A stretch of 5,482 nt of DNA, taken from Oscillospiraceae bacterium (GTDB lineage Bacteria; Bacillota; Clostridia; Oscillospirales; Ruminococcaceae). Of this stretch, positions 1-5,482 are shown one piece after another (the first letter of the stretch is position 1; every line of letters begins with the position of its first letter). A program made the position numbers and the translations under genes. A model generated the notes under the pieces. It did not search any database. It saw nothing but the letters and a program-made list of their open reading frames with translations, and had not been told where the DNA came from. Location of the stretch: positions 1-5,482 of the forward strand of contig JAGALG010000146.1 of assembly GCA_017848075.1 (NCBI GenBank), given 5' to 3'.

Positions 1-896
1 AGGCGTTGCTACCATGAAACCAGCAATCGAAGGTCTGGACAAAAACATTATTCTGGTATGCTACTCCGGTAAACGCTACGCACAGGCTACCACCAATGTA
101 CTGTCTGCACTGGGCTACGATATGTCCAAAGTTTACACTCTGGAAGGCGGCTTCACCGCTTGGTCCGAGGCTGGCAAAGCTACCTCCGCTGCAGAAGTTG
201 CTGTTGTTGCTCCTGCAGAAGATGTTGCAATGCAGTACATCTCTGTTGCTGACGCTGCAAAAGTTCTGAACGACGATTCCTATGTATTCTTCGATGTTCG
301 TAAAGCTGCTGACTCCTCTGCTGCAACCATTCCAGGCGCACTGGCTTACGATATGGACGCTGCAAAAGAAGGCGACTTCGAAGCAGGCGTTGCTACCATG
401 AAACCAGCAATCGAAGGTCTGGACAAAAACATTATTCTGGTATGCTACTCCGGTAAACGCTACGCACAGGCTACCACCAATGTGCTGTCTGCACTGGGCT
501 ACGATATGTCCAAAGTTTACACTCTGGAAGGCGGTTTCACCGCTTGGTCCGAAGGTATCGAAGATGTTGCAATGCAGTACAAAACTGTAGAAGAAGCTGC
601 AGCTCTGCTGGAAGACGATTCCTATGTATTCTTTGATGTTCGTAAAGCAGCTGACTCTTCTGCTGCAACCATTCCAGGTGCACTGGCTTACGACATGGAC
701 GCTGCAAAAGAAGGCGACTTCAATGCAGGTATCGCTACCATGCTGGAAGCTACCAAAGATCTGGACAAAAACATTATCATCGTATGCTACTCCGGTAAAC
801 GCTATGCACAGGCTACCACCAACGCACTGTCTGCACTGGGCTACGATATGTCCAAAGTTTACACTCTGGAAGGCGGCTTCACCGCTTGGTCCGAAG
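1..896 (+). repeat. Tandem intragenic repeats encoding rhodanese domains
   Basis: Positions 1-168 align without gaps to 385-552 (offset 384 bp) with only two differences in 168 bases, at 100/484 and 151/535, both synonymous. The next copy is offset by 342 bp (from about 727) and is more diverged in its first third but again almost identical over the active-site half. The offsets differ by 42 bp because the first inter-domain linker is 14 codons longer. Near-identity including third positions points to recent duplication or ongoing gene conversion between copies. More copies may lie to the left of the window. Confidence 0.9.
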
Positions 897-907
897 CTAA
901 CAAATAA
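2..907 (+). CDS. Multi-domain (tandem) rhodanese-like sulfurtransferase, 5' end outside the window
   Basis: Seen: the frame is open to the left edge. The first in-frame ATG (position 14) is internal to a domain, because the same residues (GVAT then MKPAIEG) recur in mid-domain near 388. The window therefore holds the C-terminal half of one rhodanese domain and two complete ones. Each has the six-residue active loop CYSGKR, with catalytic Cys codons at 59-61, 443-445 and 785-787, and the C-terminal signature VYTLEGGFTAW. The two complete domains also have the FFDVR strand; the usual GHIPGA reads ATIPGA in both. Family knowledge: rhodanese domains carry a persulfide on this Cys and transfer sulfane sulfur; all three loops look intact. 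Domain 1 is joined to domain 2 by an Ala/Val-rich linker, 14 residues longer than the short linker before domain 3. Codon use is strongly biased (Leu almost always CTG, Arg CGT/CGC), suggesting high expression. The protein ends SEANK and is followed by a strong terminator. Location and sulfur acceptor are unknown, since the N-terminus is missing. Confidence 0.9.
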   Translation, partial: GVATMKPAIEGLDKNIILVCYSGKRYAQATTNVLSALGYDMSKVYTLEGGFTAWSEAGKATSAAEVAVVAPAEDVAMQYISVADAAKVLNDDSYVFFDVRKAADSSAATIPGALAYDMDAAKEGDFEAGVATMKPAIEGLDKNIILVCYSGKRYAQATTNVLSALGYDMSKVYTLEGGFTAWSEGIEDVAMQYKTVEEAAALLEDDSYVFFDVRKAADSSAATIPGALAYDMDAAKEGDFNAGIATMLEATKDLDKNIIIVCYSGKRYAQATTNALSALGYDMSKVYTLEGGFTAWSEANK

Positions 908-948
908 TTCCTGTTTCAAAATCCCCTGACAGGAAAATATTGAGTTTT

Positions 949-989
949 AACCGGAGAGGCACAGCTTTAGTGATGCCTCTCCGGTTTTT
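949..989 (+). terminator. Rho-independent terminator of the rhodanese gene
   Basis: A perfect 13-bp stem (949-961 with 974-986), GC-rich in its core (CCGGAGAGGC), closes a 12-nt loop and runs into a T-tract (985-989). It starts 42 bp after the stop codon. It is the strongest terminator in the window and separates the rhodanese transcript from everything downstream. Confidence 0.9.
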
Positions 990-1136
990 AACTGAATACG
1001 CTGGTGCTTATAAAAATAGATGCAATTGTAAATCAATGTTCTAGTCTCGTCAAAAATAGTGGGAAGTTGTCTATAAATGCACTCGAGTTTTAAGAATTGA
1101 GAAGAAATTTCCTGCTGCGGCATCGTCATAGCAGTT

Positions 1137-1165
1137 TTGACATGGAGGGCGTTATTCCATATTCA
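1137..1165 (+). promoter_or_regulatory. Possible promoter in the gene-less gap
   Basis: TTGACA at 1137-1142 matches the -35 consensus exactly. The -10 is poor: TATTCA at 1160-1165 (17-bp spacing, 3 of 6) or CATATT at 1158-1163 (15-bp spacing, 4 of 6). If used, transcription would start around 1170 and meet the hairpin at 1194-1238, giving a very short RNA. No protein start follows. The call rests mainly on the -35 box and could be chance. Confidence 0.25.
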
Positions 1166-1193
1166 TTATTTATCTCAAAGTATACTGAGAGCC

Positions 1194-1238
1194 AAGGTCG
1201 CTGTGGAGCTGCAACTCCGCAACGACCTTCTTTTCTTC
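1194..1238 (+). terminator. Terminator-like hairpin with no gene upstream
   Basis: A 15-position stem (1194-1208 with 1215-1229) contains one mismatch and one G-T wobble, closes a 6-nt loop (CTGCAA) and is followed by a T-rich tract (TTTTCTTC). The shape is that of an intrinsic terminator on the + strand. There is no coding region between it and the terminator at 949-989, so it either ends a small RNA started nearby, acts as a back-up terminator, or is a remnant of lost genes. Confidence 0.6.
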
Positions 1239-1283
1239 ACAATAAGACGGATGGTATCCAATTTGTGTTTAGACATGATAACA

Positions 1284-1326
1284 CCCCCTGATGTAGTAAT
1301 TATATTCTCTACATCAGGGGGCTTTT
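1284..1326 (+). terminator. Second gene-less terminator hairpin
   Basis: A perfect 13-bp stem (1284-1296 with 1309-1321), starting with five C and ending with five G, closes an AT-only-except-one 12-nt loop and is followed by CTTTT (1322-1326). As a + strand intrinsic terminator it would block read-through from the left into the recombinase region. The minus-strand reading lacks a T-tract. A partial copy of its 3' side (CAGGGGGGCTTTTT) recurs at 1364-1376 without a matching C-run nearby. Confidence 0.7.
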
Positions 1327-1415
1327 ATCTATTGTCCGTTTTTACAGAACCTATTCACATGACCAGGGGGGCTTTTTGTGTATTAAAATTGAAATATTCT
1401 CCTGCTTATCAGAGG

Positions 1416-1445
1416 TTGACAAGTGGTAAGACAATAGTCCATGAT
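1416..1445 (+). promoter_or_regulatory. Probable promoter of the recombinase gene
   Basis: TTGACA at 1416-1421 is a perfect -35 box. With an 18-bp spacer the -10 is CATGAT (1440-1445), 4 of 6 matches. This would give a start near 1452 and a leader of about 65 nt. The -10 overlaps the left arm of the 12-bp inverted repeat at 1432-1443, the classical arrangement for self-repression by a recombinase or for an operator. The -10 is only moderate, so this is a proposal. Confidence 0.45.
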
Positions 1446-1491
1446 ATGCTGAATTACAGGTGAAAATATCGAAGAGCTACATGGACTATTG
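1432..1491. repeat. 12-bp perfect inverted repeat before the recombinase gene (operator or recombination site candidate)
   Basis: CAATAGTCCATG at 1432-1443 is matched exactly by its reverse complement CATGGACTATTG at 1480-1491, with 36 bp between. The right arm ends 26 bp before the ATG at 1518. Small serine recombinases commonly bind inverted-repeat sites next to their own genes, both to recombine and to repress themselves. The 60-bp span is longer than one standard 28-bp crossover site, so this could be two half-occupied sites, an operator, or an RNA hairpin in the leader. Confidence 0.6.
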
Positions 1492-1517
1492 ATGCTGAAA
1501 GAAAATGGAAGGAATGG

Positions 1518-2123
1518 ATGTTGATGAGAAGAATAAACGGATATGTGCGTGTAAGCACAAAAGAGCAAAATGAAGACAGACAACGAATTGCCTTGCAAGA
1601 AGTTGGTGTAGAAGAAAAAAATATTTATATAGATAAACAATCTGGAAAGAATTTTGAGCGCCCGCAGTACCAAAAACTTTTGCGGAAAATAAAAAAAGAC
1701 GATCTGCTCTATATCAAGAGCATTGATCGATTGGGACGCAACTATGAGGAGATTTTACAGCAATGGCGCATTATCACAAAGAACAAGGGAGTTGATATTG
1801 TTGTATTGGATATGCCGCTTTTGGACACCCGGAGAGGCAAAGATTTAATGGGCACCTTTTTATCCGATATTGTATTGCAAGTGCTATCATTTGTGGCAGA
1901 AAATGAGCGCACTAATATTCGACAACGGCAAGCTGAGGGGATCGCGGCGGCAAAGGCAAGGGGAGTAAAGTTTGGGAGACCCCAAAAACCATTGCCGGAA
2001 AACTTTTTTATCGTCTATCAGCAGTGGAAAAGCGGGAAAATGACGGGAGTGGCTGCTGCACAAGAATGTGGTATGCCGCTTTCGACCTTCCGGTATCGAT
2101 CTGAAATTTTACAGAAATACTAA
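1518..2123 (+). CDS. Small serine recombinase (resolvase/invertase family)
   Basis: Family knowledge: these enzymes cut DNA with an active-site Ser and resolve cointegrates or invert segments. Seen in the 201 residues: an N-terminal catalytic domain beginning INGYVRVSTKEQ, with nucleophile Ser13 and Arg11; DKQSGKNFERP (about 39-49); the catalytic-core motif SIDRLGRN (68-75); the long E-helix entered by AENERTNIRQRQ (128-138); GVKFGRP (149-154); and a C-terminal Hin-like helix-turn-helix (about 165-195) ending near STFRYR. All expected active-site residues visible are present and the length is normal, so it should be functional. Start: GGAAGGA lies 4 nt before ATG 1518 and 10 nt before the in-frame ATG 1524, so the latter (MRRINGY) is an equally good start. 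Codons such as AGA, ATA, GGA and TTA are common here but avoided in the rhodanese gene, suggesting transfer. No transposase or other mobile-element gene adjoins it. I cannot tell resolvase from invertase. Confidence 0.93.
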   Translation: MLMRRINGYVRVSTKEQNEDRQRIALQEVGVEEKNIYIDKQSGKNFERPQYQKLLRKIKKDDLLYIKSIDRLGRNYEEILQQWRIITKNKGVDIVVLDMPLLDTRRGKDLMGTFLSDIVLQVLSFVAENERTNIRQRQAEGIAAAKARGVKFGRPQKPLPENFFIVYQQWKSGKMTGVAAAQECGMPLSTFRYRSEILQKY

Positions 2124-2209
2124 ATAATTATAGATATAGTTTTTTTTGGGAATGTGTACTTTTTCGTTACAGTTATTATGCATATTTTATAGTAAAAATA
2201 TAGGGTAAA

Positions 2210-2314
2210 TTGTATAAAATTATACATTTTGTATGTACTTTTCAATAAAGTGTGCTATAATATAAGAGCATTAACATCTTGTAAAAAAGTACAACTTTTT
2301 GTAAATTGGTACAT
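2210..2314. promoter_or_regulatory. Phased operator-like array TTGTA...TAC(A) around the peptidase promoter
   Basis: TTGTA occurs at 2210, 2229, 2279 and 2299, each followed by a TAC(A) half-site: TACAT at 2223, TACTT at 2236, TACAA at 2290 and TACAT at 2310. The third pair is a perfect palindrome (TTGTA, 6 bp, TACAA). The fourth has the same 6-bp spacing with one mismatch, making 2279-2298 and 2299-2318 a 20-bp direct repeat with 14 of 20 matches. The first pair contains TGTATAA/TTATACA, a perfect 7-bp inverted repeat (2211-2217, 2220-2226). Steps of 19, 50 and 20 bp are close to whole helical turns. Two sites precede and two follow the -10 at 2256. The pattern suggests repressor binding on both sides of the promoter. 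TTGTA...TACAA symmetry is seen in some GntR-type operators, but the protein here is unknown. Confidence 0.5.
2253..2261 (+). promoter_or_regulatory. Extended -10 promoter of the S8 peptidase gene
   Basis: TGCTATAAT is a perfect TATAAT (2256-2261) with the TG extension, which can compensate for a missing -35. No good -35 lies at 16-18 bp; ATGTAC at 2233-2238 is a poor match and falls within operator-like site 2. A start near 2268 gives a leader of about 140 nt that contains the two downstream operator-like repeats and a small A/T hairpin (2284-2290 with 2294-2300). Confidence 0.65.
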
Positions 2315-2390
2315 TTTGAGAAGGAAATTGTCAATAGCAGTTGCCAAAAAGAATATGTGATTTTTATGAGGTGATATAAAATTTTATAAA

Positions 2391-2396
2391 AAGGAG
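2391..2396 (+). promoter_or_regulatory. Ribosome binding site deciding the peptidase start
   Basis: AAGGAG lies 11 nt before the ATG at 2408, which is a little long but leads directly into a classic signal peptide. This fixes the start. A better-looking GAGGTGAT at 2368-2375 has no ATG, GTG or TTG at a usable distance leading to a real frame. Confidence 0.75.
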
Positions 2397-2407
2397 TTTA
2401 GACAGCA

Positions 2408-5400
2408 ATGAGATTCCAATCAAAAACAAAAAAAATGCTTTCCAAGTCGTTTGCTAGTCTGATGGCATTGGCTATGGTGGTAACTTCACTGCCTGTAACT
2501 GCCGTTGCAGCAGGCGGTGCAAGAGCTGAAGTTTCTCCGGAAAGCTATCAGAGTGCTCAAATTGTCTCTCAGATGAATCGCCAAGGAGGCTTGGTGGGCT
2601 TCCAAGGAGAGTACGAGCTGGGAGAAAGTGACAATTTGATTTCTGTTATTGTTGAATTTGCGCACCAACCAGCCGCTCTGGCACAGGCTATTGAAGAAGC
2701 AAATGGTGAAAGAGTAACAGGTACTAACAGTTTGGAGAAATTGGCCAAGCAGGATAAAGAGAACTTCTATAAAGCTCTCGAAGGTATTCGCTATACTGTA
2801 GAATATGAATATAATTTAGCCCTGAATGGTGTTTCTGTTCAAGTACCAGAGCATTTTGTAGACGATATTGCAGATTTGGATTGTGTATTTGCCGTATATC
2901 CAAACGAGATATACGAAAATGTTGTCCCTAATGATGGTATTTCTACCTTCGCCGTGAGATCTAATCAGTTTGTAGAAGGTATGGCAGATAGCCGTGCTTA
3001 TCTGGAAATTCAAGCCCTCCACGAAGAAGGCATTACAGGTAAAGGTGTTACTGTTGGTGTGATTGATACCGGTATTGATTATAATCACCCGGATCTGAAG
3101 GATGTCTTTGCATCCACACGCCCTTCTGGTGTGGTATTGAGTGATGATGAACTGCTGAATGGCAAGTTTGTTGGACGAAATTACATTGATAATGGAAATG
3201 GTGCCAACGACCCACTGGATGATCAGGGTCATGGTACTCATGTTGCTGGTACAATTGCTGCTCGCAATAATGCAGAGACTGATATCAGTGCCTTGGGTCT
3301 TGCACCGGAATCTACGATTATCTCCTATAAAGTTATTAACGCAGCAGATAGTTGCAATGCCAATGATGTTATTGCAGCTATGGAGGATGCAGTAGAAGAT
3401 GGTTGTGAGATCATCAGCATGTCTTTGGGCTGGAGCGATGTAAACCATGGTTCTCATGCTACTACCATTTCGTTGAATAGCTTGGCTTTACAGAATGAGG
3501 ATGTTCTGTTTGTTGTTTGTGCCGGTAACAGTGGACCAAGTTCCTATACTATTTGGTCTCCTGCAGCCTCTCCACTGGCACTGACTGTTGCTAATGCCAG
3601 AATCCCTTCTCTCAATCGTTTGCTCACCTTGACTACTGTAGAAGTAGAAGAACCTGAAGTTATCTTGGATGAAGCATCGGAGGAACCATCTGAAGATCCA
3701 TCCGAGGAACCATCTGAAGAACCATCCGAGGAACCATCTGAAGAACCATCTGAAGAACCATCCGAGGAACCGTCTGAAGAACTATCCGAGGAACCATCTG
3801 AAGAACCATCCGAGGAACCATCTGAAGAACCATCCGAGGAACCATCTGAAGAACCATCTGAAGAGCCATCTGAAGAGCCATCTGAAGAACCATCTGAGGA
3901 ATCATCCGAAGAACCTGCCGGTGTTGCAGCTGCTTCCTATGGTTCCTCCCAAAAAGCAGATGAAGAAGTAAATGGTGCTGCTGCAGTATCCTTCGGCTCT
4001 GAGGAACCGATTGAAGAGCCAACAGAGGAACCTGTGGAAGAAACATCTGAGGAGGATGCAGAAGAATCTGCAGAGGCCCCAGAAGACGGTGAAGCAGCTG
4101 CAGAGTCTCAGGCAAGAGCAATCCCTTCAAAAGAAGCAGCGATCCGCTTAATTCGTTCTGACTGGCACGATGTTGTTGAAGAGGAGGATGGCAAATATGT
4201 TATTTCCAACTCTTTGACCGAATATGATGGCAATTATAAAATGGTTGTGTTGCCTACCGTTGACGGTACTGCAATCGGTACCGGTACCCAGGAAGAATTT
4301 GACGCTTTCTTTGCAGACAAAAATGCAGATGACTATGAGGGCGCACTCTTCGTTGTAATGCGAGGTCAGGGATTTGATGCTACCGTTCCTCGTATTTGTA
4401 GCCATGTAGGAAAAGGTGCGATTCTGGTTGTCAATATCCCAGAAAGACAGAGCGACTTTGAAGGTATTTCCTGGTGGCAAGGTTATTATAAAAACTATGC
4501 ACCAGTATTTACTATTAATGATATTGCCGGTGCTGAATTGATTGAAGGTATGGAACCTGGTGAAAGTTATTTCTTCAACTTTACCGGTGCAGATGGTCTG
4601 TACAGTGCAGCAGCACAAGACATCGGTTGCTATCCAGCTGCTGATACTTCCATCGGTCCGGTAAAACAGACCTATGATCTGAAACCTGATTTAGCTGCTC
4701 CTGGTACCGCGGTTATTTCTACTTACTTTAACCGGGATGGCTCAGAGAATTATGAGTATTCCTACACTGCCATGAGTGGTACCTCTATGGCGACTCCTCA
4801 TGTATCTGCTATTGTAGCACTGCTCCGTCAGCAGCATCCAAATCTGACTGCTTTAGAGGTAAAATCTCTGTTGGTTAATACGGCAAATAGAGATGTATTT
4901 TCTGATACCATCAGCCGTATGGCCATCGGTGCAGGTATGGTAGATCCGGCGGCTGCTTTGGCTGCTGCAAAAGATATGGTTACCATGACAAGCACCAATA
5001 ATCATGCATTCAAAAACAGCGAAGGTGCTATCGATGGCCCAGTATCGACCCCAACGATCAGCATGGACCATGTTAGCGTCGGTGAATCAGCAACAAGAAC
5101 AGCCGAAATCACAGTGACTAATGCAGGCACAAAGGCACACACCTACAGCATTTCTCTGGAAAACCAGCGCTTTGCAGAGGCTGATAGCAGTCGAAATGCC
5201 TCTTCTGTAAACGGTATCTTCGCATTGAGTAAAGACAACATTACCGTTGGCGCAGGTAGTACTGCTACCTTTACTTTGACAGCGACCGTGCCTGCAACAG
5301 AAGAAAATGGTTCCTATGAGGTTACGGTTGTTCTGACAGAGGGCAGTGTGAACCTGTCTTCTCCGGCAGCAGTATTCGTATATGGTGAGCCACCTATTCC

Positions 5401-5482
5401 ACCAATGCTCGAAACCCCAGTCAGCCTGAATAACACTTATATGCACAGTGTCGTTCTTTCTTCCGGCGAAGATATGCAGTTG
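2408..5482 (+). CDS. Secreted S8 (subtilisin-type) serine peptidase with PA-like insert and acidic SEEP repeat, 3' end outside the window
   Basis: I followed this frame through 1025 codons without a stop. Seen: a signal peptide (residues 1-35; Lys-rich start, hydrophobic core, AVAA end); an I9-like propeptide (about 75-175); catalytic Asp220 in VGVIDTGID; His275 in GHGTHVAGT; oxyanion Asn374 in VVCAGNSGP; a PA-like domain (about 605-715) with EGALFVVMRG, GKGAILVVN and PVFTINDIAG; the strand LKPDLAAPG; Ser793 in MSGTSMATPH; catalytic domain end near 853; an Ig/Fn3-like domain (about 880-980); then a Pro-rich link into further sequence. Family knowledge: PA-containing S8 enzymes of this layout (lactocepin/C5a-peptidase/Vpr group) are extracellular or wall-bound proteases. 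The triad is complete, so activity is likely. Odd: Asn374 and Ser793 are 419 residues apart, because 20 SEEP units (424-503) and a further acidic stretch (to about 575) precede the PA domain. Its C-terminus, and any wall anchor, is not visible. The substrate is unknown. Confidence 0.93.
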   Translation, partial: MRFQSKTKKMLSKSFASLMALAMVVTSLPVTAVAAGGARAEVSPESYQSAQIVSQMNRQGGLVGFQGEYELGESDNLISVIVEFAHQPAALAQAIEEANGERVTGTNSLEKLAKQDKENFYKALEGIRYTVEYEYNLALNGVSVQVPEHFVDDIADLDCVFAVYPNEIYENVVPNDGISTFAVRSNQFVEGMADSRAYLEIQALHEEGITGKGVTVGVIDTGIDYNHPDLKDVFASTRPSGVVLSDDELLNGKFVGRNYIDNGNGANDPLDDQGHGTHVAGTIAARNNAETDISALGLAPESTIISYKVINAADSCNANDVIAAMEDAVEDGCEIISMSLGWSDVNHGSHATTISLNSLALQNEDVLFVVCAGNSGPSSYTIWSPAASPLALTVANARIPSLNRLLTLTTVEVEEPEVILDEASEEPSEDPSEEPSEEPSEEPSEEPSEEPSEEPSEELSEEPSEEPSEEPSEEPSEEPSEEPSEEPSEEPSEEPSEESSEEPAGVAAASYGSSQKADEEVNGAAAVSFGSEEPIEEPTEEPVEETSEEDAEESAEAPEDGEAAAESQARAIPSKEAAIRLIRSDWHDVVEEEDGKYVISNSLTEYDGNYKMVVLPTVDGTAIGTGTQEEFDAFFADKNADDYEGALFVVMRGQGFDATVPRICSHVGKGAILVVNIPERQSDFEGISWWQGYYKNYAPVFTINDIAGAELIEGMEPGESYFFNFTGADGLYSAAAQDIGCYPAADTSIGPVKQTYDLKPDLAAPGTAVISTYFNRDGSENYEYSYTAMSGTSMATPHVSAIVALLRQQHPNLTALEVKSLLVNTANRDVFSDTISRMAIGAGMVDPAAALAAAKDMVTMTSTNNHAFKNSEGAIDGPVSTPTISMDHVSVGESATRTAEITVTNAGTKAHTYSISLENQRFAEADSSRNASSVNGIFALSKDNITVGAGSTATFTLTATVPATEENGSYEVTVVLTEGSVNLSSPAAVFVYGEPPIPPMLETPVSLNNTYMHSVVLSSGEDMQL
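3677..3916 (+). repeat. 20 x 12-bp in-frame repeat encoding Ser-Glu-Glu-Pro
   Basis: Twenty consecutive 12-bp units encode SEEP with only three variants (SEDP unit 2, SEEL unit 9, SEES unit 19). Two codon versions, TCC GAG GAA CCA and TCT GAA GAA CCA, alternate through much of the array (two dimers at 3701-3748, four at 3761-3856), so the amplified unit is 24 bp. Units 15-18 are TCT-only. Changes by whole units keep the reading frame, so length may vary between strains. Open frames on the other strand across this array are by-products of the repeat. Confidence 0.95.

Larger units (their letters stand above)
908..1517. other. 610-bp stretch without a convincing gene
   Basis: No open frame here has a ribosome binding site plus recognisable protein features. 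The frames on both strands are crossed by strong hairpins and look like chance openings. What it does hold: the rhodanese terminator (949-989), a perfect TTGACA box at 1137, two terminator-like hairpins with no gene before them (1194-1238, 1284-1326), a second lone G-run/T-run terminator tail near 1364-1376, and the promoter and inverted repeat of the recombinase gene (1416-1491). Positions about 990-1136 show nothing I can name. Confidence 0.6.

Noticed and set aside
14..16. ATG as the start of the rhodanese protein
   Set aside because: The codons before it match the inside of the next domain copy, so it is an internal Met of a gene that begins to the left.
908..935. 7-bp hairpin (TTCCTGT/ACAGGAA) right after the rhodanese stop codon
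   Set aside because: It has a 14-nt loop, a weak stem and no T-tract. The real terminator is at 949-989.
1137..1463. 108-codon plus-strand frame in the gap after the rhodanese gene
   Set aside because: It has no ribosome binding site, its composition is not protein-like, and it runs through two terminator hairpins and the recombinase promoter.
2124..2150. Run of eight T after the recombinase stop as a terminator
   Set aside because: No stable stem precedes it; only a few A/T pairs are possible.
2368..2375. GAGGTGAT as a ribosome binding site of a leader peptide
   Set aside because: No usable start codon follows, and the nearby ATGs (2352-2368) meet a stop within two codons.
2816..3457. 213-codon minus-strand open frame
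   Set aside because: It is antisense to the peptidase catalytic domain, with no ribosome binding site and no recognisable protein features.
3677..3916. CRISPR array
   Set aside because: The repeats are 12 bp, directly adjacent with no spacers, and are translated in frame.
3660..4130. Long open frames on both the minus strand and another plus frame across the SEEP array (Leu/Gln/Met-rich or His/Pro/Asn-rich repeats)
   Set aside because: A 12-bp repeat without stops keeps every frame open. They lie inside the peptidase gene and have no start signals.

Overview
The window looks like chromosomal DNA of a low-to-moderate GC Gram-positive anaerobe of the Bacillota, most likely class Clostridia and plausibly a gut Oscillospiraceae/Ruminococcaceae-type genome. 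This rests on Shine-Dalgarno starts (AAGGAG), intrinsic terminators, a secreted PA-domain subtilase with its own signal peptide, a small serine recombinase with clostridial-style sequence, and AT-rich promoter regions. The genus assignment is inference and I cannot fix it from sequence alone. All three genes are on the + strand.

Layout. (1) At 2-907 is the 3' part of a multi-domain rhodanese protein. The left edge cuts through one rhodanese domain, and two complete domains follow. Each of the three has a CYSGKR active-site loop, and the copies are nearly identical even at DNA level. A strong terminator closes the gene at 949-989. (2) Positions 908-1517 hold no convincing gene. They contain two further terminator-like hairpins (1194-1238 and 1284-1326) that have no gene in front of them, a perfect -35 box at 1137, and a promoter plus 12-bp inverted repeat just before the next gene. 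(3) At 1518-2123 is a complete small serine recombinase (resolvase/invertase family) whose codon use differs from the rhodanese gene. (4) Positions 2124-2407 are an AT-rich control region: an extended -10 promoter flanked on both sides by TTGTA...TAC(A) half-site pairs spaced 19-20 bp apart. (5) From 2408 to the right edge runs an uninterrupted 1025-codon reading frame, still open. It encodes a secreted S8 (subtilisin-type) peptidase with signal peptide, propeptide, Asp/His/Ser triad, a PA-like insert and a C-terminal Ig-like domain. A 20-unit Ser-Glu-Glu-Pro repeat sits inside the catalytic region, between the oxyanion Asn and the nucleophile Ser.

The three genes do not form an obvious operon or pathway. 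The rhodanese gene is terminated separately, the recombinase looks like a transferred single gene with its own control, and the peptidase has its own regulated promoter. The points most worth a second look are the phased operator-like array before the peptidase, the acidic repeat inside its catalytic domain, the recently amplified rhodanese domains, and the gene-less terminators.
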